Shown one piece after another: positions 1 to 7,727 of a stretch of 64,000 nucleotides of DNA. How positions within the stretch are numbered: the stretch's first letter is position 1; the number at the start of each line of letters is the position of its first letter. Under the pieces are notes generated by a model, which saw only the letters and a program-made list of their open reading frames with translations, searched no databases and was not told the DNA's origin. Made by a program: the position numbers and the translations under genes. The DNA comes from an uncultured Pseudomonadota bacterium (lineage in GTDB: Bacteria; Pseudomonadota; Gammaproteobacteria; Steroidobacterales; Steroidobacteraceae): the NCBI GenBank assembly GCA_903879335.1, contig CAIRLC010000021.1, forward strand, positions 1 to 64,000. Direction: 5' to 3'.

Positions 1-121
1 CGTTCGGATCATCGATTTCGTGGACACCGGCCATCCGGCGCTGCTACGGATGTGGGACAAGCGCCAGCGCGGCTACCGGGCGATGGGATACAGGATCGGG
101 GCCGGTGGATCTCCGGAATGA
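1..121 (+). CDS. C-terminal fragment of an unidentified protein
   Basis: An open frame enters from the left edge of the window, reads from base 2 and stops with TGA at 119-121. The visible 39 residues include the stretch VDTGHPALLRMW and a basic patch, KRQRGYRAMGYR. I do not recognise the family. Its place just outside an IS remnant and a hipBA locus suggests accessory, element-borne DNA. Nothing can be said about function. Confidence 0.4.
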   Translation, partial: VRIIDFVDTGHPALLRMWDKRQRGYRAMGYRIGAGGSPE

Positions 122-384
122 CGACGAATTCTCCCGTGGCCGCTGGGAGTTTCGCGTTGACCCGCAGCAGCCCGCGCCTGTGCTCATCAGCTCGGGAAGT
201 CAATCGGCACATGGTCAACCGTCCGCCACCAATACTCAAAATCCTAACCCTTATCCGGTTGGGATTTTTTTTGCCTGTTCCCCACTGAAATGCGTCGTTG
301 CCTCGCGAGCGTGACCACCCCAAACCCGGCGTTCTCGCCCCCGTCACGCCTTCTCTGTTCTCGGTTTTCTCTTCTGGTCTCGAG

Positions 385-540
385 AGCGTTCTCTGGGTCA
401 TTCGCCTGATCCTTGATCCAACTTCGGAGCACCGTGTCATGGATGTCCAAATCGCGGCAGGCTTGAGCAATCGATATTCCTTGTTCCTTGACTAGCCTAA
501 CCGCCTCAACCTTGACGCTCTTGTAAATACCCTGCGTGTA
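385..540 (-). pseudogene. IS3-family transposase OrfA remnant
   Basis: The minus-strand translation contains YKSVKVEAVRLVKEQGIS followed by IAQACRDLDIHDTVLRSWIK. This is the helix-turn-helix that opens IS3-family OrfA proteins (HTH_Tnp_1). Only about 50 residues keep the similarity. The usual leucine-zipper part after the DPxxA region is lost to a frame change, and no OrfB with a DDE core or terminal inverted repeats is visible. It is a decayed insertion-sequence scar that marks the area as having received mobile DNA. Confidence 0.6.
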
Positions 541-775
541 ACCATTTGCCGCCTCGTGCTCCATTGTCCACCTTAACTCGGTGTCCATGAAACCGGCAGC
601 AGCCCACTCCTTCCGAATGAGTTGGCAGGAGTCCACGAAGGCGCTGTTCCGCGCGTGAGCCAAGCGATATTTGGCGCTGATCCATTCGCCGCAAAGAAGA
701 GGTCCTGGCGCAGTTCTGAAAACCGCGCCACATTGGGTGTAAATGGGTGTCAATTTGGAATCGAGAGCGTCTATA

Positions 776-791
776 TTTCCCGATCGGGAAA
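776..791. promoter_or_regulatory. hipBA operator O1
   Basis: Perfect 16-bp palindrome TTTCCCGATCGGGAAA. It is the outermost of three near-identical palindromes upstream of the HipB start. HipB-type antitoxins autorepress by binding multiple palindromes, so I infer operator function. Confidence 0.65.
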
Positions 792-825
792 TAAAAACCG
801 CATCATTCCCTAACCACACCGAAAA

Positions 826-839
826 TTCCCGATCGGGAA
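826..839. promoter_or_regulatory. hipBA operator O2
   Basis: TTCCCGATCGGGAA, the same core as O1, centred about 49 bp downstream of it. Confidence 0.65.
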
Positions 840-874
840 ATATAACTTGCGCATAGTCCAGTTGTGACTGATAA

Positions 875-890
875 TTTCCCGAACGGGAAA
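875..890. promoter_or_regulatory. hipBA operator O3
   Basis: TTTCCCGAACGGGAAA, the same half-sites with an altered centre (GAAC instead of GATC). It is centred about 50 bp from O2 and ends 11 bp before the HipB start codon, so a bound repressor would also cover the ribosome-binding region. Confidence 0.65.
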
Positions 891-901
891 CTGAGCGAGC
901 C

Positions 902-1162
902 ATGAAAGCCATTCGATCACCTCAACAACTCGGCGATGTATTGCGTGCCGCTCGCAAGCAACTCGGACTGACACAGCCCCAGTTGGCGCTGGCGGCTGGG
1001 GTCGGTGTGCGCTTCATGGTCGACCTTGAAGCAGGCAAGCCCACCTTGCGATTGGAAAACGTGCTGCGAGTCATTGATGCCTTGGGTGGTGAGGTTCAAT
1101 TGAGTGGATTGCCATCTGCTGCTTCCGGAGATCAACGAGCGGATGACAGCCATGGCGCATGA
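902..1162 (+). CDS. hipB: HipB-like antitoxin, XRE-family repressor
   Basis: This 86-residue protein has a single XRE/Cro helix-turn-helix at about residues 8-65: QLGDVLRAARKQLGLTQ, then LALAAGVGVRFMVDLEAGKP. By family it is the antitoxin of a type II HipBA module: it binds HipA and represses its own operon. Three palindromes upstream (776-890) are the expected operators. The gene runs into hipA, whose start lies inside its 3' end, so the two are translationally coupled. The short tail after residue 70 is probably disordered. Assignment as HipB rests mainly on the hipA neighbour, because the domain alone fits many small repressors. Confidence 0.85.
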   Translation: MKAIRSPQQLGDVLRAARKQLGLTQPQLALAAGVGVRFMVDLEAGKPTLRLENVLRVIDALGGEVQLSGLPSAASGDQRADDSHGA

Positions 1163-2447
1163 GCTGGAAGTCTGGCTATTCGCCGATCGTGTCGGCACAT
1201 TGGCGCTGGTCGATGGGCGGCTAAACTTTTGCTACGCACCCGGTTGGCTGTCACACACCGACGCCATTGCCTTGTCCGCCTCGCTACCCCTGCAAGCGGA
1301 GCCGTTCGACGATCGCAAAACGCGTCCCTTCTTTGCTGGGCTTCTACCCGAAGGACAGATGCGCCGCCTGATTGCGCAACAGTTTCAGGTGTCTGGCCAG
1401 AACGACTTTGCACTGCTGGACCACATCGGTGGCGAATGTGCCGGGGCCGTAACCTTCCTTGAGCCGGGGCAGGCTTTGCCTGTGCCGACCCGCAGCGATG
1501 ACGTTCAATGGCTGAGCGATGAGGAAGTCGTGGCCATCCTGGATGAATTGCCGCGTCGTCCCATGCTGGCAGGCAAAGACGGCTTGCGGCTGTCCTTGGC
1601 GGGTGCCCAAGACAAGCTGCCAGTGGTTTTCGATGGTGCGCGCATCGGGCTGCCTCTCCATGGCACGCCGAGCTCCCACATCCTAAAACCGGCCATCCAC
1701 GCTGTTGAAGACAGCGTGATCAACGAAGGATTTTGCATGGCACTGGCTGCGGCCATGCAGCTCAAACCGGCAAAGTCAAAAGTTCACCATGTATTGGATC
1801 GCTCCTTTCTACTGGTTGAGCGCTACGACCGACTGATTGATGCCCAGGGGCACCGGCAACGCCTTCATCAAGAGGACTTCTGCCAGGCACTGGGCGTGGT
1901 GCCAGAAATGAAATACCAGAATGAAGGTGGCCCGGATCTAGCGCAGTGTTTTAATCTGGTGCGCAGTGCAACCCGCCCCAGTGCGCCGCAGGTCCTGCGA
2001 CTGCTCGACTACGTGATCTTCAATGCGCTGATCGGCAATCATGATGCGCACGCCAAGAATTTCTCTCTGCTGTATTCAGGCAAGGCTCCTGTTCTGGCAC
2101 CGTTTTACGACACGCTCTCGACGGCGGTGTATCCAACACTGACGCAGAAGATGGCGATGAAAATCGGCAGCAAGTACACGTTCAGCGAAGTCCAGGCGCG
2201 GCACTGGGAGCAGTTCGCCGAAGGCGTCGGCTTTACCAAGGCGCAGGCCAAACGGCGCATTCTGGAATTGGCAAAACTACTGCCAGCGACGGGGCGCAAG
2301 CTCCAGTCTGACCCCGGACAAAGTTTTTCTGGCAACGCCGAGGTTGAGCGAATCAACACCTTGATTGAACAACGCTGTGCCCTGACGATTCGACGGCTCA
2401 CCGATCCAGCAGCCGACAATGACGCGGCCGCCGAACCTGCCGTCTGA
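1143..2447 (+). CDS. hipA: HipA-like serine/threonine kinase toxin
   Basis: This 434-residue protein covers the full HipA fold (E. coli HipA is 440). The N-terminal HipA_N domain (LFADRVGTLAL, FFAGLLPEG) is followed by the kinase. The regulatory serine loop LSLAGAQDK has its Ser at residue 151. The catalytic GNHDAHAKNF has Asp near 301, and the metal-binding FYD has Asp near 323. All key residues are present, so it is probably active. HipA kinases phosphorylate translation factors such as glutamyl-tRNA synthetase and induce dormancy. I chose ATG at 1143, which overlaps hipB by 20 bases; ATG at 1152 is also possible. A longer frame back to 1104 would add residues unlike HipA. Confidence 0.93.
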   Translation: MTAMAHELEVWLFADRVGTLALVDGRLNFCYAPGWLSHTDAIALSASLPLQAEPFDDRKTRPFFAGLLPEGQMRRLIAQQFQVSGQNDFALLDHIGGECAGAVTFLEPGQALPVPTRSDDVQWLSDEEVVAILDELPRRPMLAGKDGLRLSLAGAQDKLPVVFDGARIGLPLHGTPSSHILKPAIHAVEDSVINEGFCMALAAAMQLKPAKSKVHHVLDRSFLLVERYDRLIDAQGHRQRLHQEDFCQALGVVPEMKYQNEGGPDLAQCFNLVRSATRPSAPQVLRLLDYVIFNALIGNHDAHAKNFSLLYSGKAPVLAPFYDTLSTAVYPTLTQKMAMKIGSKYTFSEVQARHWEQFAEGVGFTKAQAKRRILELAKLLPATGRKLQSDPGQSFSGNAEVERINTLIEQRCALTIRRLTDPAADNDAAAEPAV

Positions 2448-2456
2448 ACCACCATG

Positions 2457-2482
2457 CGGACGCGGGTTCGGTTCCGTGTTCC
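2457..2482. repeat. 26-bp direct repeat, left copy (att-like, tmRNA 3'-end-like)
   Basis: These 26 bases recur identically at 4177-4202. The core GGACGCGGGTTCG is characteristic of the T-arm and 3' end of tmRNA (ssrA). The copy lies 10 bases after the hipA stop. I infer it is an attachment-site copy left by site-specific integration, with the DNA between the two copies being a cassette. Confidence 0.6.
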
Positions 2483-2545
2483 GCCCTCGTGGACAAATGG
2501 CCGAAACGCTGGACATCCGGCCAAAAGCAGGGACATCTGTTCGGG

Positions 2546-3100
2546 CTACGGTGCGGAATCGAACCGTGCTGCATCCTGTTCCCTGACGATTTCGTACCAG
2601 CGCTTGGCTGGCTCCGAAGGGGTTGCGGGGCTCTCGATTTCCTCGATGGCTGCTGCAGCGGCGTTGCCACGCACACTGTTGTCGATCTCCCATGCCAGGA
2701 TCGCTGGAAGTGAAAACCGCAGGTTGCCCACCAGCATCAGGTGCGGCACGCGCTTGCGATTGCGTTCGGCCTGATCGCGGAAAAGGTGGATCGGCAGCGA
2801 TGCGGCCTCGGCGATTTCCTTGGCCGTGAAGTAGTGGCTTTCAGCCTCGGCACCGAGGCCCTGGCCCAGGGCCACCTCCGGCTCGATGGGCTTGAATTCC
2901 CGATTGATGCCGAGCATCGCCATCAGGTGCTGCGCGCTTCGTTGCTCGAATTCGAGGATGTCGGCGTCGTGGTAGCGCACCTGTCGGAACAGCTTGTGCA
3001 ACACAGGCCCTTCGCCATCGAGTCGCCAGCGTCGCAGCGTCTTGAGACTGACCTGCCAGCGGTCAGCCAAATGTTTCTCGGTCAGCACGGGGTAGTGCAT
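2546..3100 (-). CDS. Helix-turn-helix DNA-binding protein
   Basis: This 184-residue protein has an N-terminal HTH of the MerR/excisionase-like type: VLTEKHLADRWQVSLKTL then RRWRLDGEGP, at about residues 4-35. A second, similar element near residues 88-110 reads YFTAKEIAEAASLPIHLF. Such proteins are common on genomic islands as small regulators or directionality factors. The start at 3100 is preceded by AGGAG five bases upstream. It lies between the two tmRNA-like repeats on the same strand as the toxin-antitoxin pair, 78 bases downstream of the toxin gene. The target is unknown, and a role in mobilising the element is only a possibility. Confidence 0.7.
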   Translation of the reverse strand: MHYPVLTEKHLADRWQVSLKTLRRWRLDGEGPVLHKLFRQVRYHDADILEFEQRSAQHLMAMLGINREFKPIEPEVALGQGLGAEAESHYFTAKEIAEAASLPIHLFRDQAERNRKRVPHLMLVGNLRFSLPAILAWEIDNSVRGNAAAAAIEEIESPATPSEPAKRWYEIVREQDAARFDSAP

Positions 3101-3178
3101 CTTTTTCTCCTGAACAGATGACCCCATGACAACGCTGTTTGCCGGAGAAGCCAGGCTCGGCAATTGCTACAGGCTCAA

Positions 3179-3673
3179 TCAAGCCTTGACGGAGTTCAAG
3201 CGCAGCATCAGCGTCATCGGATGCTGCGGCGACTCCTGGAAGCCGTAGTGCTCGTAGAACTGCTTGGCGCGGTCGTGGAGGGCGTGGACGAGCAGCGCCC
3301 GGACACCGGCGTTCTGCGAAACGCTCACCGCGCGACCGACTGCGTCCTGCAGCAAAGAGGCTCCGAGCTTGATGCCCTGCGCTCGATGGTCGACGGCCAG
3401 CCGGGCCAGAACCATCACTGGAACGGGATCGGGCATGTTGCGTCTCACGCTGCTCGTTGCCGCCTGATGTGAAACCGCTCCTGCGGCCATCGCGTAGTAG
3501 CCGTAGACACGGCCTTCCTGATCCGTGACGACGAAGGTGCGGCTGGCACCGCTCAATTGGTTGGTCAGTGCCCGGCGCTTGAGCCATTCATCGAGACTGG
3601 CTTCACCGCAAGCGAAATCGTCCAGGATGTGGGTGGCGGCGAGCGGGATCGGTGCGCACAGTTGCAAGCTCAT
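3179..3673 (-). CDS. TacT/AtaT-type GNAT toxin
   Basis: This 164-residue GCN5-related acetyltransferase belongs to the toxin subfamily that acetylates the amino group of aminoacyl-tRNA and blocks translation. The acetyl-CoA binding loop is visible as RAQGIKLGASLLQ. The C-terminal catalytic tyrosine lies in QFYEHYGFQ. The N-terminal LDDFACGEASLDEWLKRRA is typical of the group. The start at 3673 gives an ATGA overlap with the upstream antitoxin stop, so the toxin is translated only with its antitoxin. An earlier start at 3691 would lie inside the antitoxin gene and is less likely. Confidence 0.9.
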   Translation of the reverse strand: MSLQLCAPIPLAATHILDDFACGEASLDEWLKRRALTNQLSGASRTFVVTDQEGRVYGYYAMAAGAVSHQAATSSVRRNMPDPVPVMVLARLAVDHRAQGIKLGASLLQDAVGRAVSVSQNAGVRALLVHALHDRAKQFYEHYGFQESPQHPMTLMLRLNSVKA

Positions 3674-3942
3674 GCCGCGCCGGTGCTCCAAGGTGCCTTG
3701 ACGGCCATGAGACGTTCAAGCCCGGGGTTGGGGCCGGGAGGTGCGTCGAGCATCGCGGTGAACTGCTTGAACTTGTCGGCGTCCAGGCTGAAAAAGACCT
3801 GATCGAGCACCACGGACTGCGCGCGGTCGCAGGCCGCTTCGAGCATGAAGTCCGACCGGTTCTTGCCGAGCAGGCTGGCAGCGTGATCGATCAGATCACG
3901 CTGTTCGGGCAGGGCCCGCAGATTGATGGCAGCGTCACGCAT
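3670..3942 (-). CDS. DUF1778 (TacA-like) ribbon-helix-helix antitoxin
   Basis: This 90-residue protein opens with an RHH DNA-binding segment: AAINLRALPEQRDLIDHAAS then LLGKNRSDFMLEAACDRA. A C-terminal tail follows that, in this family, wraps the cognate GNAT toxin. It neutralises the toxin and represses the operon. AGGAG stands seven bases before the ATG. It overlaps the toxin gene by four bases. The upstream region at 3960-4000 contains inverted TACAC/GTGTA half-sites that could be the operator. Confidence 0.9.
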   Translation of the reverse strand: MRDAAINLRALPEQRDLIDHAASLLGKNRSDFMLEAACDRAQSVVLDQVFFSLDADKFKQFTAMLDAPPGPNPGLERLMAVKAPWSTGAA

Positions 3943-3961
3943 TGGTTTCTCCTATTCGCGC

Positions 3962-3998
3962 ATACACAACAGATACACGGAATGTGGCGCAGTGTGTA
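3962..3998. promoter_or_regulatory. Probable operator/promoter of the TacAT-like pair
   Basis: The half-sites TACACA and TGTGTA face each other about 20 bases upstream of the antitoxin start, with further ACAC/GTGG matches between. RHH antitoxins bind such dyads. The position fits autoregulation, but this is inferred from symmetry only. Confidence 0.35.
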
Positions 3999-4176
3999 GC
4001 CGTTGTCAATACGCAGGCTCGCCCCATGCCGCAGGTGCGGGCGCCGACTGGTAGCCAGTACAGCGCTTCAAAACCTGCTCTCCGGGATTGTTCCAGTTCG
4101 GACGAATGTCCACGGAAACGGCCAAATGATCCAAACCCGGGACTGGAGACTTGCGGACGGACTACTATTCAGATGA

Positions 4177-4202
4177 CGGACGCGGGTTCGGTTCCGTGTT
4201 CC
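4177..4202. repeat. 26-bp direct repeat, right copy (putative attR, tmRNA 3'-end-like)
   Basis: Identical to 2457-2482. Here the repeat runs on into ACCACCACCA, so it resembles the tmRNA tail even more (GGACGCGGGTTCG, a few variable bases, then TTCCACCA). No tmRNA body or tag-peptide reading frame precedes it. I read it as the 3' stub left when an element integrated into ssrA. The intact gene would lie to the left of the window. Confidence 0.6.
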
Positions 4203-4219
4203 ACCACCACCAACACCAG

Positions 4220-4248
4220 AGCCTCAACTCGTCTGAGATGAGGCTTTT
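4220..4248 (+). terminator. Orphan rho-independent terminator after the att-like repeat
   Basis: A seven-base stem AGCCTCA/TGAGGCT is followed by TTTT. It points rightward but no plus-strand gene precedes it; it faces the 3' end of the photolyase gene. The best explanation is the original ssrA terminator, separated from its gene by the integrated element. Confidence 0.55.
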
Positions 4249-4295
4249 CAACTTCCGTGTGAGCGTGTCAAGCGCGAATACTCACGTCACGCCGA

Positions 4296-5927
4296 TCAAA
4301 CCCTCGAGGTTAACCGGTCACGGCCTAAGGGATCGGTCGTGTCTGATGGTCGACCGCTGGGACCGACATCCCCCACGGTCGGCTCCAAAGAGAAGCCAAA
4401 CTGCTCAGGAACCGCCATGGCTGCACGCTTCGACTTGGGCGGTTGGGTCTTTGGACCGTCCTCAAATCGTCGTCGCCGACTGCCGTGTTTGCGAAACACC
4501 TCGAGCGCGGCATCACGATAGCCGGATTCGTGTCGCAGTGCCGTTAAACGAGCACGCGCTTGCCGCGCGGCCACAACGGGATCAACGATGGGGTCGGGAT
4601 AGTCTGGAGTCGGGCGACGATCCGAGAGCCATGGCGTCTGCAATACCTCCAGCTGCAGGTGAGCCACTTCGGGCACCCACCGACGTGTAAAACGTCCGTC
4701 GGCATCTTGATCGAGGCCCTGCTTGACGGGATTGTACATACGCGGTGTGTTGATGCCGGTTTGCCCGGATTGCATCTGCACTTGGGGCCAGTGAATTCCG
4801 GGTTCGTAGTCCGTAAACAGGCGCGCAAGCCGTGCGCCGCTTTGGCGCCAGTCGAGCGCGAGGTGGTAACTGGCAAATGACTGAACCATCGCCCGCATGC
4901 GGAAGTTCAACCAACCGGTCGCAATCAAGCTGCGCATGCAGGCATCCACAAAGGGCAAACCGGTGCGACCTTCCGCCCAGGCTAAGAGCATCGGATCATC
5001 GGGAGCCGTGACGATCCGTGCCGACTCGTGGATCGGATGGAATGCGCCCACCTCAAGATCAGGCTGACTTTCGAGCTTTTGCATGAAGTGGCCCCGCCAG
5101 TGCAGGCGGGACATCAGGCTGTCAATCGCGGTGATCGGAACGCGGCGTTCCTCGGCCGGACAATCACTGAAGCGATCCCGCGCCGCGCTGAGTTGCTGCA
5201 GTACTTCTCGCACCGACACAGCCCCGGTTGCCAGAGACACCGACAGCCGCGAACAGGCGTTCACCGCCGAGATTGGACTCGACATACCACGTCGGTAATT
5301 CGCCCCTCGCCCATCCAAGAAGCTATCGATGAGCGCGACGGCTTCGCTTCGGGTGCCCACTTGCGGCGATGAACAACCATCCTCCGTGAGCCCAAGGTCG
5401 GTGGCTGTGGGCAGCGGCGCGGCCTTTGCGCGCGAGACCGGAACAAGACACGCCGGCTCAGGGACAACCCGGGCGGCTGCGAAACGCGCAAACCGCTCCG
5501 CCCACCGGTCGCGAGCCCCGACGCCGCAGCCACGAAGGACGCCCGTCTGGGAAACTTCGAGAACATCAATGCCTACCCGCCGACAAAAGGCTCGGACGGC
5601 TCGATCCCGCTGAAAAGTCCACAGATTGCCGGTCTCCTCATGCGCGAGGAGCCGTTGTATACCCACCGCCTGATGGATCTTCGCCAACACGTCAACCACT
5701 CGGCCCGTACGCACGATCAGCGGTGCGCCGAGCGCTCGCAGGCTTGAGGACAGTTCTTCAAGAGCGGCGCGATGAGCCAACCATTGACGACGAGAAACAT
5801 CCGGCAGCCGCCAGTAATCCGGCTCAACGACGTAAAGCGGTAGCACCGGACCAGCCAACGCGGCCGTCGCAAGCGGAACATGGTCGACCGTGCGAAGGTC
5901 GCGCTTGAACCAAACCACCTGAATCAT
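4296..5927 (-). CDS. Cryptochrome/photolyase family flavoprotein
   Basis: This 543-residue protein has an N-terminal Rossmann antenna domain (VVWFKRDLRTVDHVPLATAA) and a C-terminal FAD-binding domain. The latter contains LHWRGHFMQK, GLPFVDACMRSLIATGWLNF and INTPRMYNPVKQ. Members repair UV-induced pyrimidine dimers with blue light or act as light sensors. It differs from the DASH protein encoded just upstream, which overlaps it by an ATGA. Spacing in the FAD domain (TDYEPGIHWPQVQMQSG) suggests a proteobacterial subgroup other than classical E. coli PhrB. The last 60 residues are basic and proline-rich and look disordered. Repair versus signalling cannot be decided from sequence alone. Confidence 0.85.
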   Translation of the reverse strand: MIQVVWFKRDLRTVDHVPLATAALAGPVLPLYVVEPDYWRLPDVSRRQWLAHRAALEELSSSLRALGAPLIVRTGRVVDVLAKIHQAVGIQRLLAHEETGNLWTFQRDRAVRAFCRRVGIDVLEVSQTGVLRGCGVGARDRWAERFARFAAARVVPEPACLVPVSRAKAAPLPTATDLGLTEDGCSSPQVGTRSEAVALIDSFLDGRGANYRRGMSSPISAVNACSRLSVSLATGAVSVREVLQQLSAARDRFSDCPAEERRVPITAIDSLMSRLHWRGHFMQKLESQPDLEVGAFHPIHESARIVTAPDDPMLLAWAEGRTGLPFVDACMRSLIATGWLNFRMRAMVQSFASYHLALDWRQSGARLARLFTDYEPGIHWPQVQMQSGQTGINTPRMYNPVKQGLDQDADGRFTRRWVPEVAHLQLEVLQTPWLSDRRPTPDYPDPIVDPVVAARQARARLTALRHESGYRDAALEVFRKHGSRRRRFEDGPKTQPPKSKRAAMAVPEQFGFSLEPTVGDVGPSGRPSDTTDPLGRDRLTSRV

Positions 5928-7228
5928 GACGATGGCGAATCCGTTGGCAATGCCCAGAGCGCTCGGTAGGCAGCGTCCGGGTCATAGACCGCGGCCTGGT
6001 GCTCGGGATCAAATCGACGACCCTGACGGGGATCGGCACCTCGACCAGCGATGTAGAGCCAGTTTCCGTGATTACTGCACACGTCATAGTCAATGAGCTG
6101 AGACTCGAACCAAGCCGCGCCCGCCCGCCAGTCACAGCCTAAGTCGTGAACGAGATAACTCGCCACCACTTGTCGCAACCGGTTCGACAAATAACCGGTC
6201 GCCTTGAGTTCCCGCATTCCAGCATCCACAAAGCGCTGACCTGTGGCGCCATCACACCAGCGCCGGAATGCGATCGGGTCATGCGAAGGTGGCGCGAGTG
6301 TGCTGAGGCCTTCAGCGCGAAATAGCCGTACGCCGTGCCGCTCGCTCCAGAACCGGAAAAAATCTCGCCAAAGGAGTTCGAACCAGATCCAGTAGGACCC
6401 ATCGCTGGCCCCAAACACCTCTTCATGCTTTTTGAGAGCGACAAAGACGGTTCGCGGGGACAAAGAGCCAACCGCGAGCCAGGGGGAAAACTTGGTCGAA
6501 TAATCAGTGCCCGAGAGCCCATTCCGGGTAGCTTTGTAGGTCGTCGGGAGGTCGGAGCGAAAATAACGGTTCACATGCGCTAGCGCTGCTTCCTCTGTCC
6601 CATGGAAAGCTGGATCACCGAAGGGAAACGACCCAGCGACGGGGCCTAAGGTCAGACGCGATGGTGTGAACGGCCGATACGGCAGCGACGCTGATGAAGG
6701 CATCCTCGGAAATACCACGGGTGCGGCTAGCGGCCATTGCGGCCTAATCCCCGCTCGCTCCACCCGTTGCCGGAAGGACGTGAACACTTCCGGCATCGCA
6801 GCGACGTCAAAGGGCAGATCCGCGGACTCTAGCAATGTGGACTGCCAGGTTGCCCGCACATCGAGACCTGCTGCCCTGAGCGCCGCAAGGTCGGAGCGCT
6901 CCTCCGGGGCCGGGATGTCCTCGCAATAGATTCTTGTCGCCCCAATGACGCGCGAGAGGTCGGTCAACACCGTCACCGGAGCCCCGTTGAGCTCTAGAAG
7001 CGCACCACCCCGCTCACGGATCGCGACGGCCAATCCATCAACGGCCGTATCCCGAAAGGCGCGTCTGAGGGGGCTCGACACTGGAAAGCCCCACGGCGTT
7101 GTCGATTCCTCGTTGGCGTGTCGGACATAAACTAGCGTGAGCTCGTCAGCCTCCTCGCACGCGCAAACAAGCGCACGGTTGTCCATCAGCCGCAGGTCAT
7201 GACGGAACCAGTAGATCGCCGTGATCAT
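5924..7228 (-). CDS. DASH-type cryptochrome
   Basis: This 434-residue protein has an N-terminal antenna domain (IYWFRHDLRLMDNRAL) and a FAD domain with the DASH hallmarks. These are YKATRNGLSGTDYSTKFSPW, ELLWRDFFRF and the C-terminal FDPEHQAAVYD. DASH cryptochromes bind FAD and methenyltetrahydrofolate and repair dimers in single-stranded DNA. Its length matches the family. It is the first gene of a two-gene unit whose second gene is another photolyase, with a four-base overlap. No strong Shine-Dalgarno sequence precedes the ATG at 7228. Confidence 0.92.
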   Translation of the reverse strand: MITAIYWFRHDLRLMDNRALVCACEEADELTLVYVRHANEESTTPWGFPVSSPLRRAFRDTAVDGLAVAIRERGGALLELNGAPVTVLTDLSRVIGATRIYCEDIPAPEERSDLAALRAAGLDVRATWQSTLLESADLPFDVAAMPEVFTSFRQRVERAGIRPQWPLAAPVVFPRMPSSASLPYRPFTPSRLTLGPVAGSFPFGDPAFHGTEEAALAHVNRYFRSDLPTTYKATRNGLSGTDYSTKFSPWLAVGSLSPRTVFVALKKHEEVFGASDGSYWIWFELLWRDFFRFWSERHGVRLFRAEGLSTLAPPSHDPIAFRRWCDGATGQRFVDAGMRELKATGYLSNRLRQVVASYLVHDLGCDWRAGAAWFESQLIDYDVCSNHGNWLYIAGRGADPRQGRRFDPEHQAAVYDPDAAYRALWALPTDSPSS

Positions 7229-7727
7229 GTAAAACCCATGCCCGTGGGGCCGCTCATCTTGCTCAAATATGACATCAGGTCCGTGTCGCCACTAAGATGT
7301 ACTGGACGCGGATCAACTCGACCGACACCTTTCAGCTGAACCTCGTGCATCAGCGCCGCAGAGCAGTTGAGATCACGATGTGGCGACAGGGGATGAAGAC
7401 CCTCAACCTCCTTGCACCACAAGCGAGGCAATCTCGGCGTTATCGATAAAGCGCTTGCAGCATAACGTTGCCCAGTGTGCTCGCGCGGCAACCGTCAAGG
7501 TCGACCAAAGGCAGCGCGACTGTCTTTTGAATTTTAGCAGAGCGACGCGTTGCTCTCTCAATGCAAGAAGCGGAATGGTACGCACTAACGCGGCACGCAG
7601 ACTCAAGCTGAGGTGCCGGGCATCACTGTCCAAGGCGGCTTCAGTCATGTTTAACCGAGGTCGCTCATCGAGATATTGCTCGGACACAGCAAAACCAAGA
7701 CGACGATCAAGCCGTACTGGACGCGTT
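7229..7727. other. Weakly coding stretch; possible degenerate ORF at 7403-7687 (minus)
   Basis: About 500 bases lie between the DASH gene and the regulator. A GTG-initiated minus-strand frame (7687 to 7403, 94 residues, starting SEQYLDERPRL) lacks a Shine-Dalgarno sequence and has no recognisable family. Its final residues, IDNAEIASLV, vaguely recall the second helix of AraC-type HTH domains. It may be a decayed gene or noncoding. The stretch is richer in A+T than its neighbours. Confidence 0.3.

Noticed and set aside
244-912. A 222-codon minus-strand frame across the hipBA control region
   Set aside because: Only residues about 125-176 resemble IS3 OrfA. The rest reads through the palindromic operators and has no coding character.
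1104-1142. Longer N-terminus for HipA
   Set aside because: The extra residues lie inside hipB, have no counterpart in HipA proteins, and an ATG at 1143 gives the right length.
4100-4210. A tRNA or intact tmRNA gene ending at the repeat
   Set aside because: The T-arm-like stem does not pair fully (GCGGG against CCGTG), and no acceptor, anticodon or tag-peptide sequence is found upstream.
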